Shown in pieces: positions 54,193-62,448 of a stretch of 64,000 nucleotides of DNA; the stretch's first letter is position 1; every line of letters begins with the position of its first letter. Made by a program: the position numbers and the translations under genes. The stretch lies in contig JAIYDN010000052.1 in the NCBI GenBank assembly GCA_027487485.1, positions 248,001-312,000 of the forward strand, read 5' to 3'. Origin of the DNA: Planctomycetaceae bacterium. GTDB lineage: Bacteria; Planctomycetota; Planctomycetia; Pirellulales; Pirellulaceae. The notes beneath the pieces are model-generated. The model searched no databases, was not told the DNA's origin, and saw nothing but the letters and a program-made list of their open reading frames with translations.

Positions 54193-54254
54193 AGTATAAC
54201 GGATCTAAACGCCGCTGCCCCTCACCGGTGTGATCGATTCACGGTGTGATCGAT
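54193..54254 (-). promoter_or_regulatory. -10 box and 16-bp-spaced direct repeat before the esterase gene
   Basis: On the minus strand TATACT (54193-54198) precedes the esterase start by about 45 nt. On the plus strand CGGTGTGATCGAT occurs at 54226-54238 and again at 54242-54254, 16 nt apart. This places two copies at roughly -46 and -62 from the expected transcription start, typical of an activator site. No good -35 is seen. Confidence 0.4.
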
Positions 54255-54307
54255 AGGGAACGCTAGTCCAGAAAAGATGCCCTAGCACTTTGGATCGTGA
54301 GAGAATT

Positions 54308-54337
54308 GGTGCGCTAACACTACAGGGTTAGCGCACC
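54308..54337 (-). terminator. 11-bp hairpin downstream of the aldolase gene
   Basis: GGTGCGCTAAC and GTTAGCGCACC form a perfect 11-bp stem with an 8-nt loop, 36 nt beyond the fructose-bisphosphate aldolase stop. There is no clear T run, so it may be an intrinsic terminator of weak type or an mRNA-stabilising end structure. Confidence 0.55.
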
Positions 54338-54372
54338 TCAGCATGAAGAAAATTGAGAGCTTTGCTTTTTAA

Positions 54373-55374
54373 TTACTTGATCTTGCTTGCGTTGCCGGCT
54401 TGGCCGAACGAAATCATGCGTGCCTTGCACACTTCCTTCATGGCGGTCCGAGCTGGTTTCAAGTAATCGCGTGGATCAAATTTGTCTGGATGTTCGGCAA
54501 GAACCTTACGAATAGCTCCCGTGATGGCCATGCGGCAATCGGTATCGACGTTGATCTTACGAACACCGCTCTTGATCCCACGTTGAATTTCTTCGACGGG
54601 CACGCCCCATGTTTGCTTCATCTGACCACCATATTGGTTGATGATATCTTGCAATTCTTGTGGAACGCTGCTGCTGCCGTGCATCACAAGGTGCGTGTTG
54701 GGAATCAATTTGTGAATTGCTTCGATTCGTGACATGGCAAGCACTTCGCCGTCAGGCTTGCGAGTGAACTTGTAGGCTCCGTGACTTGTTCCAATGGCCA
54801 CCGCCAACGCATCAACGTTGGTTTCAGCCACAAACCTTGCGGCTTCATCTGGATCGGTGAGAAGCTGATCGTGGCTCAACACGCCTTCGGCACCATGTCC
54901 ATCTTCCGCTTCTCCTCCGCCTGTTTCTAAAGAACCGAGGCATCCCAATTCCCCTTCCACGGAGACGTTCCTGGCATGCGCCAACTTAACGACTTCCTTG
55001 GTGACGGCCACGTTGTAATCATAAGACGCAGGGGTCTTGCCGTCTTCTTGCAAGGAGCCGTCCATCATGACGGAAGTAAAACCATTTTCGATGGCGGACA
55101 AACAAGTCTTTGGCGAATTGCCGTGATCTTGGTGCATGACGATTGGAATCTGAGGGTACAATTCCACGGCCGCTAGCATCAGGTGACGCAGGAATGCATC
55201 CTGGGAATAAGATCGAGCGCCTCTCGAAGCTTGAATGATCACGGGCGAATCGGTTTCTTGAGCCGCTTCCATAATCGATTGGATCTGCTCCATGTTGTTG
55301 ACGTTGAAGGCAGCTACACCGTAGCCGTTCTCGGCTGCGTGATCGAGTACTTTGCGAAGCGGAACCAAGGCCAT
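54373..55374 (-). CDS. fba: Class II fructose-bisphosphate aldolase
   Basis: 333 aa from ATG 55374, preceded by GGAGAG; the frame is open 24 codons further but without family similarity. Zn-dependent aldolase interconverting fructose 1,6-bisphosphate with glyceraldehyde 3-phosphate and dihydroxyacetone phosphate in glycolysis and gluconeogenesis. Motifs: [13 protein letters not shown], the Zn histidine in [17 protein letters not shown] and [10 protein letters not shown], then [13 protein letters not shown] candidate promoter (TTGTTT, 16 nt, CATAAT) is upstream and an 11-bp hairpin follows the stop, consistent with a single-gene transcript. Confidence 0.95.
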   Translation of the reverse strand: MALVPLRKVLDHAAENGYGVAAFNVNNMEQIQSIMEAAQETDSPVIIQASRGARSYSQDAFLRHLMLAAVELYPQIPIVMHQDHGNSPKTCLSAIENGFTSVMMDGSLQEDGKTPASYDYNVAVTKEVVKLAHARNVSVEGELGCLGSLETGGGEAEDGHGAEGVLSHDQLLTDPDEAARFVAETNVDALAVAIGTSHGAYKFTRKPDGEVLAMSRIEAIHKLIPNTHLVMHGSSSVPQELQDIINQYGGQMKQTWGVPVEEIQRGIKSGVRKINVDTDCRMAITGAIRKVLAEHPDKFDPRDYLKPARTAMKEVCKARMISFGQAGNASKIK

Positions 55375-55461
55375 GTGAGAGCTCTCCGAGAGGATGAATG
55401 GATGTTCAAATCTATAAAACGATCCGGGTTGTCGTGGTGAACTCAACTCGAATCGCTTAGG

Positions 55462-55489
55462 ATTATGTTCGATTTACCACGAGAAACAA
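55462..55489 (-). promoter_or_regulatory. Candidate sigma-70 promoter of the aldolase gene
   Basis: On the minus strand TTGTTT (55484-55489) and CATAAT (55462-55467) are 16 nt apart, about 88 nt before ATG 55374. A TATAGA at about 55419-55424 lies nearer the gene as an alternative -10 without a good -35. Confidence 0.35.
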
Positions 55490-55520
55490 TCCGTAATCCC
55501 TTTTCACATCATCGGCATTC

Positions 55521-56042
55521 ATGGAATCCGACTTTTCAAAACCGATTCGTAACGTGTCCAAAATGCAGCCGCTCGACAATTACCTGAGTGGTAGTTGGGA
55601 TGCGCTCGGATCCGGTGCGCCAGTGCTAGTGGCACTCGCGCAACTTAGTGCTGAGGCTATGGTTACTTTAGACGCCGCAAGCCACGTATCAGCAGATCTG
55701 CTTATGCCAGAATCCAAGGCGATTCTTTACGCAGCCAAGGATCGAGGCGTCATCGAACTCAAGGGAGTGAATGCCGCGTTCGAAGCTCCCTCCCGGATGC
55801 TTGCGGTCTATGTCGAACTGGACGAAGTGCAAACGATCGCGTTTCGCGACCCCAACCATCCTGAAACCACGGTGCGATTTTTAGAAGGTTTTCGTGCTTT
55901 GTGCAAAAATGGGCTCGTAATGCACCATATTCATCGCGACTTCTCACTGACAAGTCGGGGCTTCGAATTAGCTCGCACTCTAACACTTGACGAGGTAAAA
56001 CCGTGGCTGAACAAAGGCACCGAGTTTGGCTTGCACGACTAG
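55521..56042 (+). CDS. Conserved hypothetical protein
   Basis: 173 aa, soluble, no signal peptide. Contains ELDEVQTIAFRDPNHPETTVRFLEGFRALCKNGLVMHHIHRD, best viewed as a strand-helix pattern ending with a winged-helix-like GLVMHHIHRDFSLTSRGFEL. The C-terminal half therefore could resemble a small DNA-binding wing, but this is guesswork. The end overlaps the DUF1571 gene by 40 nt in another frame, suggesting co-translation. Starts at ATG 55521; a second ATG at 55563 (MQPLDNY) is possible. Confidence 0.65.
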   Translation: MESDFSKPIRNVSKMQPLDNYLSGSWDALGSGAPVLVALAQLSAEAMVTLDAASHVSADLLMPESKAILYAAKDRGVIELKGVNAAFEAPSRMLAVYVELDEVQTIAFRDPNHPETTVRFLEGFRALCKNGLVMHHIHRDFSLTSRGFELARTLTLDEVKPWLNKGTEFGLHD

Positions 56043-56938
56043 CGATTGGATCGGGCATTTTTTTGGCTTTGGCCACCTGCGCTGCGTGGGTCGTTTGGAA
56101 TCAAATGACCGGCGAAGATTCGCTTTCCGAGTTAGCGGTCACCGGAGAAAACAAAGCAACACCCCCAGCCTTGCGGGACCAACCACTGTCTGTCGATGTG
56201 GCTGCGCATGCCTTGGATCCATTGCTCGAATTAGCAAGGCGTGCATTGGCCAACCATGTTCAAGAGCATCGCGACTATACCGCCGACTTGGTCAAGCAGG
56301 AACGCATCGGGAAGACTCTCTATCCACCCTCAACCATGGCCATGAAACTTAGGTACACCCCTAGCGAGTCCGGGGAAGCACGCAAAGTTTCTGTTTATCT
56401 CAAGACTACCGCACCCAAGTCGCAAGCAGGTCGGGAAGTTTTGTGGATTCAAGACCAGAATGGCAACAAACTCAAGGCACATGAAGCTGGTTTGTTTGGA
56501 TTGGTCAGTGTTGATCTATTGCCTCAAAGCAGGCTTGCCATGGCAGGCAACCGATACCCCATCACGGAAATCGGAATTGAAAAGCTCCTGAGAAAGCTCA
56601 TAGAACGAGGTGAGCTTGATAAGTCACTGGGGCCTGCGGAGGTCCGAATCCGCGAAAATGTGGAATTGGATCAAGTACCTTGCAAGCTACTCGAGGTGAT
56701 TCATCAAGAACCGTTCGTCGAGATCGATGGTAAGAAAGTTGGTTTCGAATTCTATCTCGCTCAAATCTACATGGACGAGGAGCGACTTGTTCCGATCAAG
56801 TACGCGAGCTTTACATGGCCAAAAGCAGAAGGCCAAGACCCCGAATTGCTAGAGTCCTACACGTACGAGAACCTCAAGTTCAACGTCGGTATCACCGACG
56901 CTGATTTCGATCCGGAAAATCCAGGGTATAAGTTTTGA
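56003..56938 (+). CDS. DUF1571 domain protein, membrane anchored
   Basis: 311 aa from a GTG at 56003 that overlaps the preceding gene by 40 nt. The next in-frame ATG (56106) would remove the only membrane helix (about residues 13-33), so the GTG is preferred. The mature part is a DUF1571 domain typical of planctomycetes: LLELARRALANHVQEHRDYTADLVKQER, REVLWIQDQNGNKL, DLLPQSRLAMAGNRYPITEIG and ESYTYENLKFNVGITDADF. This resembles outer-membrane-lipoprotein carrier (LolA-like) beta structures in general form. Function unknown; faces the periplasm. Convergent with the PilO-like gene, 54 nt between. Confidence 0.8.
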   Translation: MAEQRHRVWLARLAIGSGIFLALATCAAWVVWNQMTGEDSLSELAVTGENKATPPALRDQPLSVDVAAHALDPLLELARRALANHVQEHRDYTADLVKQERIGKTLYPPSTMAMKLRYTPSESGEARKVSVYLKTTAPKSQAGREVLWIQDQNGNKLKAHEAGLFGLVSVDLLPQSRLAMAGNRYPITEIGIEKLLRKLIERGELDKSLGPAEVRIRENVELDQVPCKLLEVIHQEPFVEIDGKKVGFEFYLAQIYMDEERLVPIKYASFTWPKAEGQDPELLESYTYENLKFNVGITDADFDPENPGYKF

Positions 56939-56992
56939 GTTTCTGCTAGTCGCTTCCTTTGACCATCATTGGTAAGAGTCTCAACAGCGGCA

Positions 56993-58183
56993 TCAATCGA
57001 TTTGACCGCGGTTGAAGGCGTCCGCAATGCTCTCATCCTGACCGACGACCCAACGTCGACTTTCCGTTTCAAACTCAACGTAATTCAGGCCGATATCGAT
57101 CACTTTTCCTTCGATACCGCCAAGTTTCAGCTGGTCACCTTTGTGCAAGTAAAACTTCTTGTCGTCGGTCTTCGAATGCACCCACGCTTCGGGACCATTT
57201 TTGCCAACGAGCAAGGCAGTTACTACCGATTGCGACGCGACATCAAACTTGACGGGCTCCTTGGCAGGTGGCGGTGGCTCTTTGACATTGATGGTCAAAA
57301 GCTGTGTGGAAGATTTAGGTGGCAACCCTGAATCCGTTGCTTTCAAGTTCACCTTGAATTCACCCAGTTCGTTCGAGCTCCAAGTGAGTTTGCCGGTATC
57401 AGGATCTACGGCTAAACCTTTGGGCGCATCCCCGACTACTTCGTATTTGACTTTATGGGTTGCATCGGGATCTTTCGCTTCGACCGTATGGTCGAGAGGC
57501 AAACCGATTTTGGCTTCCACTACTTTGGTCGGCTCAAGCTTGGGAGGTTGGTTCATGGGCGAAAACATGTTTCGCTCAACAATGGTTTTTTTGTACTCTT
57601 CCAAGGACTTCACAATACGGGCCGATGGTTGCTGAGGAGATGGTTGCTTCTCTTTGGCATTGCCTAATGCAAGAGCCTCGCAGTCCATGGAGATTGCCAA
57701 TTGATCTGGTTGCCCTGTTACGGGAGACAGATTGAAGCGAGTGATTCGGTGCAAATAATCCTTGGTGTAGAAATCATGCAGCAGCTTCGTGGCGTTCTCG
57801 ATCGTTCCCGAACCGCTTAATTGAAACTTAAACAGATGATAGGCTCCATCGCGATCCTTCTGATCACCTACCAAACTAGGAGTTGGCTCGCGCAAGTTTG
57901 CAGACTCGCCCAAGTCAATCAACCATTCCATGTAGTCAGCGCGTGCTTTCTCTTCAAGCTTTGGCAATGAACGCCCTACGACAGCCACTAACTTCTGACT
58001 TGCAATCACACCTGCAGTGATCTGCAGATCTTGATCCTGCTTCTTCTTGTTCAGCTCGTCGATTTTTTGAAGCTTATCCGAGTAGCCTTTCTGAACCGAG
58101 TTGACGACATACTGGCCGACAAACAGCGATGCGACTAACCCGACACCGATTGCTAGATATTTTTCTCGTTGATTCATGGCCAT
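56993..58183 (-). CDS. PilO/GspM-like protein with Ig-like and GspC/PilP-like domains
   Basis: 396 aa. N-terminal membrane helix (about 9-28) and short coiled coil then a PilO/GspM-like ferredoxin-type domain to about 172. A bridge with VERNMFSPM (about 202-210) recalls the RNxF-type motif before GspC/PilP domains. An Ig-like/cadherin-type domain is at about 222-302 (GLAVDPDTGKLTWSSNELG). The last part (315-390) looks like the GspC/PilP homology domain (FYLHKGDQLKLGGIEGK, VIDIGLNYVEFE). It would link the inner-membrane platform with the secretin. It is the fifth gene in the pseudopilin operon, starting 2 nt after the PilM/GspL-like stop. Confidence 0.72.
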   Translation of the reverse strand: MAMNQREKYLAIGVGLVASLFVGQYVVNSVQKGYSDKLQKIDELNKKKQDQDLQITAGVIASQKLVAVVGRSLPKLEEKARADYMEWLIDLGESANLREPTPSLVGDQKDRDGAYHLFKFQLSGSGTIENATKLLHDFYTKDYLHRITRFNLSPVTGQPDQLAISMDCEALALGNAKEKQPSPQQPSARIVKSLEEYKKTIVERNMFSPMNQPPKLEPTKVVEAKIGLPLDHTVEAKDPDATHKVKYEVVGDAPKGLAVDPDTGKLTWSSNELGEFKVNLKATDSGLPPKSSTQLLTINVKEPPPPAKEPVKFDVASQSVVTALLVGKNGPEAWVHSKTDDKKFYLHKGDQLKLGGIEGKVIDIGLNYVEFETESRRWVVGQDESIADAFNRGQID

Positions 58184-58185
58184 GA

Positions 58186-60021
58186 TTACTTTGCTCCTCC
58201 TGTGGTTGCAGGTTCAGCAGGTACAGGTTCAGACGGTGCTGGTTCAGACGGTACTGGAGCTGGTGCCGGTGCTGGTACTGTTGATGCTGGTTCAGTTGCC
58301 GCCGGCTCAGTTGCCGCCGGCTCAGATGGTTTTGGTTCAGGTGTAGCCGCTGGTTCCGATGAACCCGCTGTCGGTGGAGCGGGTTCTGCAGGAAGCGCTG
58401 GACTGGTGGAGTCTGTTGCAGGTTGCGGCGGCTCTGCCGAAGGAGTTCCGGGGGCTGCGATTGGCTCGGGTGGCACTGTGTTTGGCACGGGTGATACTGG
58501 GCTTGGCTCTGGCTCCTTAACTGGAGCTTTGGCTTTCGGCGTTCTGCGAGGGTCGGTAACCTTCGCCGCTCCGAGCTTGATGTTCAGGTCGGCAGCGACA
58601 GGAAAAGCCCCTGATTTGTCTGGGCTGCTTCCAACCTTATTTCCCCGAACCGTGTGATTCGCATCGCGAAACGCGGCTTGAAGATCCGGAACATCTTCTT
58701 GTTCTTTGGTTAAGAACTTGGTGGAGATCATGGCGGAATTGCTGCGTGTATCGGTGACGAACGTGGTCACTCCGAAAATGGCCTTCTCGCCAGTGGACGC
58801 ATGGGCCGACAGGTATTCGAGTTCATCCAACCAAGAATGGTCACCTTCCAAGAAGGATTCGACTTTTTTCCAATCGGAAAGTTTCTTCGAGGCGATTTTC
58901 AGCGAGTCAACATTCTTGGCCAGTTCGCCATTGAGTTGGGAGATCTCAGAGTCTAAGGCAGAATGCTTCATCCAATGCCAACCGTACCCGCATCCTAACA
59001 GGACTGCTGCTGCGGTTCCTGCGAGCGCGTAGCGAGCCAATGGGCTCTTCGCCTCCACTTTTTTCCGAGGATTGGAAAAGTCGATGATTCGATCGGATGC
59101 TTGAGTCGCAATCAAACCGCCGATCGACGAAGCGAACTTGCCTAGGATCGCCTCGGTGCCGTTGGCGGCTTCCAGTCGAACCGCTTTCGATGCATCAAGC
59201 AGATCAAACGGGTCGATGGATTCGACCGGTTGTCCCAAAGATGCTGTCAACGTAGCGCACATTTCGCTTCGATGCGATTGGCTTCCCCAGACCCGAACAT
59301 GCTCCACTTTCAAATCAGTACGCTGCGAAGAGGCTGCAATGATCGTTCGCTTGATTTCTCCTTGAAGCGTCTGCAAGTTGGCTGGCGAATCGGCCGGATG
59401 CGAAAAGCGAACGTTGCGCATAAACACAACTTGGCCTTGATCCAAGACCGCCATGTCCGCTTCGTCGCGAAACATTTCGACCAACAAAACGGTCGAATTC
59501 GCTAGTTGCGGTTGCTTGAGAGCTGCCAACATGGCCGATGCCATCGGGCGGAGGACAATATGAGTCAACGTCAACCCGAGCGACTCTGTCACACGGCTCA
59601 GACGCTCCACCGTGGCTGGGTTGATCGATGCCGCCAAGCAATCGGTCATGTTCTCTTGCTGCGATGGCAAAACCACGAAGTCAATCGGCCAATGATCTCC
59701 AACGTTTGCGAATTGTCGCAATGCTGCAAAGCGAACCATATCGGGAAGTTCGTTCTTGTCGGTGGTTGGCAAGGTCAGCGATCGAAGCTCGATAGTACCT
59801 CGGCCAACGCAGAAAACGACGTTCCCCGATTTGACTCCGATTCCCTTGAGAAGAGTTTGAACCGCTTCTAGAGTCTTGGGACTATTGAGCGGATCTTCGT
59901 TCGGAGCAAGCGAAAGCGGACCGCTGACGACGTGCTCTAGAGTTAGCCCTGTGAGGCCGCTCGAGCCAACCGCAATACGGACTTCGTTCGAGTCACATTC
60001 GATGGATACTAGTCGGGACAT
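58186..60021 (-). CDS. GspL/PilM-like assembly protein with Pro/Ala/Glu-rich tail
   Basis: 611 aa. The N-terminal actin-like part (about 1-300) reads like PilM/GspL: SRLVSIECDSNEVRIAVG, SLTLPTTDKNELPDMVRFAA, VVFCVGRGTIELRSL. A membrane helix (about 325-345: LAGTAAAVLLGCGYGW) and a PilN/GspL periplasmic domain (about 345-450) follow. The last about 130 residues are low complexity, dominated by EPAAT- and PAPAP-type repeats, encoded at about 58190-58520. In type II secretion and type IV pilus systems this protein recruits the assembly ATPase to the inner membrane. Located 6 nt after the GspK gene and 2 nt before the PilO-like gene. Confidence 0.78.
   Translation of the reverse strand: MSRLVSIECDSNEVRIAVGSSGLTGLTLEHVVSGPLSLAPNEDPLNSPKTLEAVQTLLKGIGVKSGNVVFCVGRGTIELRSLTLPTTDKNELPDMVRFAALRQFANVGDHWPIDFVVLPSQQENMTDCLAASINPATVERLSRVTESLGLTLTHIVLRPMASAMLAALKQPQLANSTVLLVEMFRDEADMAVLDQGQVVFMRNVRFSHPADSPANLQTLQGEIKRTIIAASSQRTDLKVEHVRVWGSQSHRSEMCATLTASLGQPVESIDPFDLLDASKAVRLEAANGTEAILGKFASSIGGLIATQASDRIIDFSNPRKKVEAKSPLARYALAGTAAAVLLGCGYGWHWMKHSALDSEISQLNGELAKNVDSLKIASKKLSDWKKVESFLEGDHSWLDELEYLSAHASTGEKAIFGVTTFVTDTRSNSAMISTKFLTKEQEDVPDLQAAFRDANHTVRGNKVGSSPDKSGAFPVAADLNIKLGAAKVTDPRRTPKAKAPVKEPEPSPVSPVPNTVPPEPIAAPGTPSAEPPQPATDSTSPALPAEPAPPTAGSSEPAATPEPKPSEPAATEPAATEPASTVPAPAPAPVPSEPAPSEPVPAEPATTGGAK
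58190..58400. repeat. Imperfect 15- to 27-nt coding repeats (Pro/Ala/Glu tail)
   Basis: Degenerate repeats encoding EPAATEPAAT and PAPAPAPVPSEPAPSEP in the tail of the GspL/PilM-like protein, GC-rich relative to flanks. Slippage may vary its length. Confidence 0.65.
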
Positions 60022-60027
60022 GAATAC

Positions 60028-62448
60028 TCACTGTGATACGGTTAAGCCTTGAGCGCGTTGCCCCAAGGTTGTTTGGCTGAACCCACGACCCAAATGATCC
60101 ATCTTGCGATAGAGCACCACGATCGGAACGGAGCCGGAAGCATCGATGACCGCTTCGATTCTCGCGAATCCAGCGGATTGTTCGAAATACCCCACACTCT
60201 GGACTCGCATCGCATCGCCACCCGCTGTAATGAGCGGAGCAATGGTCTGCATTTCTTGTAACGTGATGATCCCTTCGACCATCGGCCATGTTTCCAATTT
60301 TCGATTGCTGTTGTCGGCATCTTGCGAACGCGATTCAATCAGCTTTTCTAAAACCTCTTCCGAGATTCCAGGCAACCCAGCGAGAACTTCGCGAGGAGCC
60401 TCATTTATATTAATCCGACCTGGTAGAACTGTCGCTTCCACCGCAGTGAGTTTGTCCATGATCGTTGGCAAATAAGTGGCCATTGCGATCGGCGATGGAT
60501 TGAGCGGCGAGGTAAATGTCACCTGTTCGTTGTTCACGTTCGCTGTGAATTGCGCCCCAATCAAATCCAATACTTGCCGCACTTTGCCTTGCGCACCCTG
60601 CGAAATGTCGATCTTCAAGGACTCGAAATTGGCTGCCTTCCACTCTTGGGTCTTTGCCCCGGCACCTCCGCCGGCCCCCCCGGCCCCAGCAACTACCCCA
60701 ACTCCACCCATCATGCCGCCATTGCCGCGCCCAGGCCCACCCGGTCCCCTGCCATTGCCTCCACCGGGCCCGTTACCGCCTGGGCCATTACCGCCTGGGC
60801 CGTTGCCACCAGGGCCATTGCCTCGTTGACCACCACCTGCTTGGCCATTTCCTTGTCCGCCCGCTTGGCGACCGCCCGCCGGACGTCCACCACCTGGGGG
60901 TTGCAGGAACGAAACCATGGTCAGTGGGCTTGTAGCCATGGGTGCAAAGAATGGGGAATTCGAAGAGAGGTCAATATTGGACCTTCCGGGTCTGCCGCCA
61001 CCACCTGGCCGCCCCTGACCTTGCCCTTGCCCGCCCTGACCTTGCCCGCCGTTTCCGCCGGCCCCAGGTCGACCACCGTTTCCATTATTTCCGCCTGGCC
61101 CACCAGGTCCGCCGGGCCCACCAGGTCCTCCCGGACCGCCTGGTCGGCCTTGACCGTTCCCTTGGCCGCCTCGACCTCCGCCAGCCGCGCCGCCACCAGC
61201 AGCACCGCCCGGAATCCCTGCCCCGCCGGGCGCTGCCCCGCCAGCTCCACTTGCACCGCTCGCTCCGCTGCCACCGCTGTTCACGCGATAGGCGATGATA
61301 AATGTCGCCAGATCGTCACCAACCGCTGCAGCAAGGTCCGATTGCAACGTCTCAAGGTCGGAGCTGTTGATGTTGATTCGAGCTGAGCCATCGGCGGCAA
61401 CATTTTTTTCCCTGGAATAGAGTGTCATGTAATTTGCCCAACCTAAATCAGGTGGCGATTCAGAATCACTCGCTTCGGTGCCTGTTGCAGAGCTACCAAG
61501 AGTTCCGGCCGTACCGTTCAGCGCGGCAGCCGATTCCGAAGCTTCCAGAACTCCGTTACGATTTTGATCCAATCCGAAAAGCAACTGAGGTGTAACGCCG
61601 CGCACCAATAGCAATTGCTCAATCGATTGCAATGGTCCGTTTACAGGCGAATACGGTGTAGGAAGCTGATTGTAATAATCGCGTTCACAACCATACTCGC
61701 GAGCTTCATCGTCTGCGTCGACGAAATCCAAAATAGAATCCGCAATATCTTCTGTCATTCCTGGCATGGCCATCAGCAGAGATCGCCCTATTCCACCAGC
61801 GGCAGCGTCGCTGGCTGCACCCGCCGCCGCAGCACCGGTTCCTGAACTAGCAGCACCCGCGCCCGCACCACTCGCGCCTGCACCGCTTGCACCAATACCC
61901 ATGGACGCCAAATTAGCACCACCCGCCTGCTGCATGACCTGTCCCAGTGTCATTTGGCTATCAATTACGGGAAGTACATTGATGTTCAGTCTCGCGGATT
62001 CGTTTTGTAAACCATAGCGAACGCCCGCAAAAGCGCCCGTCTCGTCCATGTCAGAAGCGATCAAAGTGTAGTTGCATACATTCAAAGGATTGCTCCCTTG
62101 CAGAACTGGAATCGCTTGAAAATTGGACGCATTGTTGTAGGTCCCACCAGCTTCCTCCCTGTCTTTTCGACTAGCAGTCAAAAACAATCTAGCCGCATCG
62201 ATGCCCGAATCAGCTGCATTGCGAGCCTGAATCGACTCGCCCGCAAGTCTCGATTCTTCGTGACCGATCAACATGGTTTGAGTGAACGCGAGCGCGCTGA
62301 GTGTGATAGCAGCCAAAACCAGCAACACAACCAGCAAAATGAAACCTCGCCTCGGAATACCCTTGCGAACCAGAACACTCTGGTCCAATCCTCTGCGGTT
62401 CTTGGTTAGCCTTGGCCCAGATGATTTTCGTCGTTTTCGATTGCTCAT
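60028..62448 (-). CDS. GspK-like minor pseudopilin with very large Gly-rich insertion
   Basis: 806 aa from ATG 62448; GspK is usually about 330 aa. After a basic cytoplasmic leader the prepilin site reads RRGFILLVVLLVLAAITLSAL; the missing Glu at position +5 is typical of GspK. The helical-domain block DSILDFVDADDEAREYGCE and DYYNQLPTPYSPVNGPLQSI is diagnostic. The remaining length is mostly low complexity: an Ala/Ser/Gly stretch (about residues 180-215) and a roughly 200-residue Gly/Pro/Asn/Arg region with GGP triplets and GPGGN pentads. The real C-terminal domain continues after it (TAVEATVLPGRININEAPR, GLPGISEEVLEKLIESR). The frame stays open to 62712 inside gspJ; overlap with gspJ by ATGA sets the start. 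Confidence 0.85.
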   Translation of the reverse strand: MSNRKRRKSSGPRLTKNRRGLDQSVLVRKGIPRRGFILLVVLLVLAAITLSALAFTQTMLIGHEESRLAGESIQARNAADSGIDAARLFLTASRKDREEAGGTYNNASNFQAIPVLQGSNPLNVCNYTLIASDMDETGAFAGVRYGLQNESARLNINVLPVIDSQMTLGQVMQQAGGANLASMGIGASGAGASGAGAGAASSGTGAAAAGAASDAAAGGIGRSLLMAMPGMTEDIADSILDFVDADDEAREYGCERDYYNQLPTPYSPVNGPLQSIEQLLLVRGVTPQLLFGLDQNRNGVLEASESAAALNGTAGTLGSSATGTEASDSESPPDLGWANYMTLYSREKNVAADGSARININSSDLETLQSDLAAAVGDDLATFIIAYRVNSGGSGASGASGAGGAAPGGAGIPGGAAGGGAAGGGRGGQGNGQGRPGGPGGPGGPGGPGGPGGNNGNGGRPGAGGNGGQGQGGQGQGQGRPGGGGRPGRSNIDLSSNSPFFAPMATSPLTMVSFLQPPGGGRPAGGRQAGGQGNGQAGGGQRGNGPGGNGPGGNGPGGNGPGGGNGRGPGGPGRGNGGMMGGVGVVAGAGGAGGGAGAKTQEWKAANFESLKIDISQGAQGKVRQVLDLIGAQFTANVNNEQVTFTSPLNPSPIAMATYLPTIMDKLTAVEATVLPGRININEAPREVLAGLPGISEEVLEKLIESRSQDADNSNRKLETWPMVEGIITLQEMQTIAPLITAGGDAMRVQSVGYFEQSAGFARIEAVIDASGSVPIVVLYRKMDHLGRGFSQTTLGQRAQGLTVSQ
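60751..60822. repeat. 15-nt tandem coding repeat (GPGGN pentads) in the GspK-like gene
   Basis: Repeated units close to GGGCCATTACCGCCT on the plus strand encode GPGGN pentads on the minus strand, at least four in a row with third-base variation. Confidence 0.8.
61091..61142. repeat. Collagen-like GGP triplet repeat in the GspK-like gene
   Basis: Degenerate 9-nt periodic sequence encoding five to six GGP triplets on the minus strand, next to GNNGNGG and QGQGGQGQGQG stretches. Such triplets can give collagen-like or glycine-rich flexible segments. Confidence 0.75.

Noticed and set aside
60550-61386. Long plus-strand open frame opposite the GspK-like gene
   Set aside because: Composition mirrors the Gly/Pro codons of the coding strand; no start signal and no domain.
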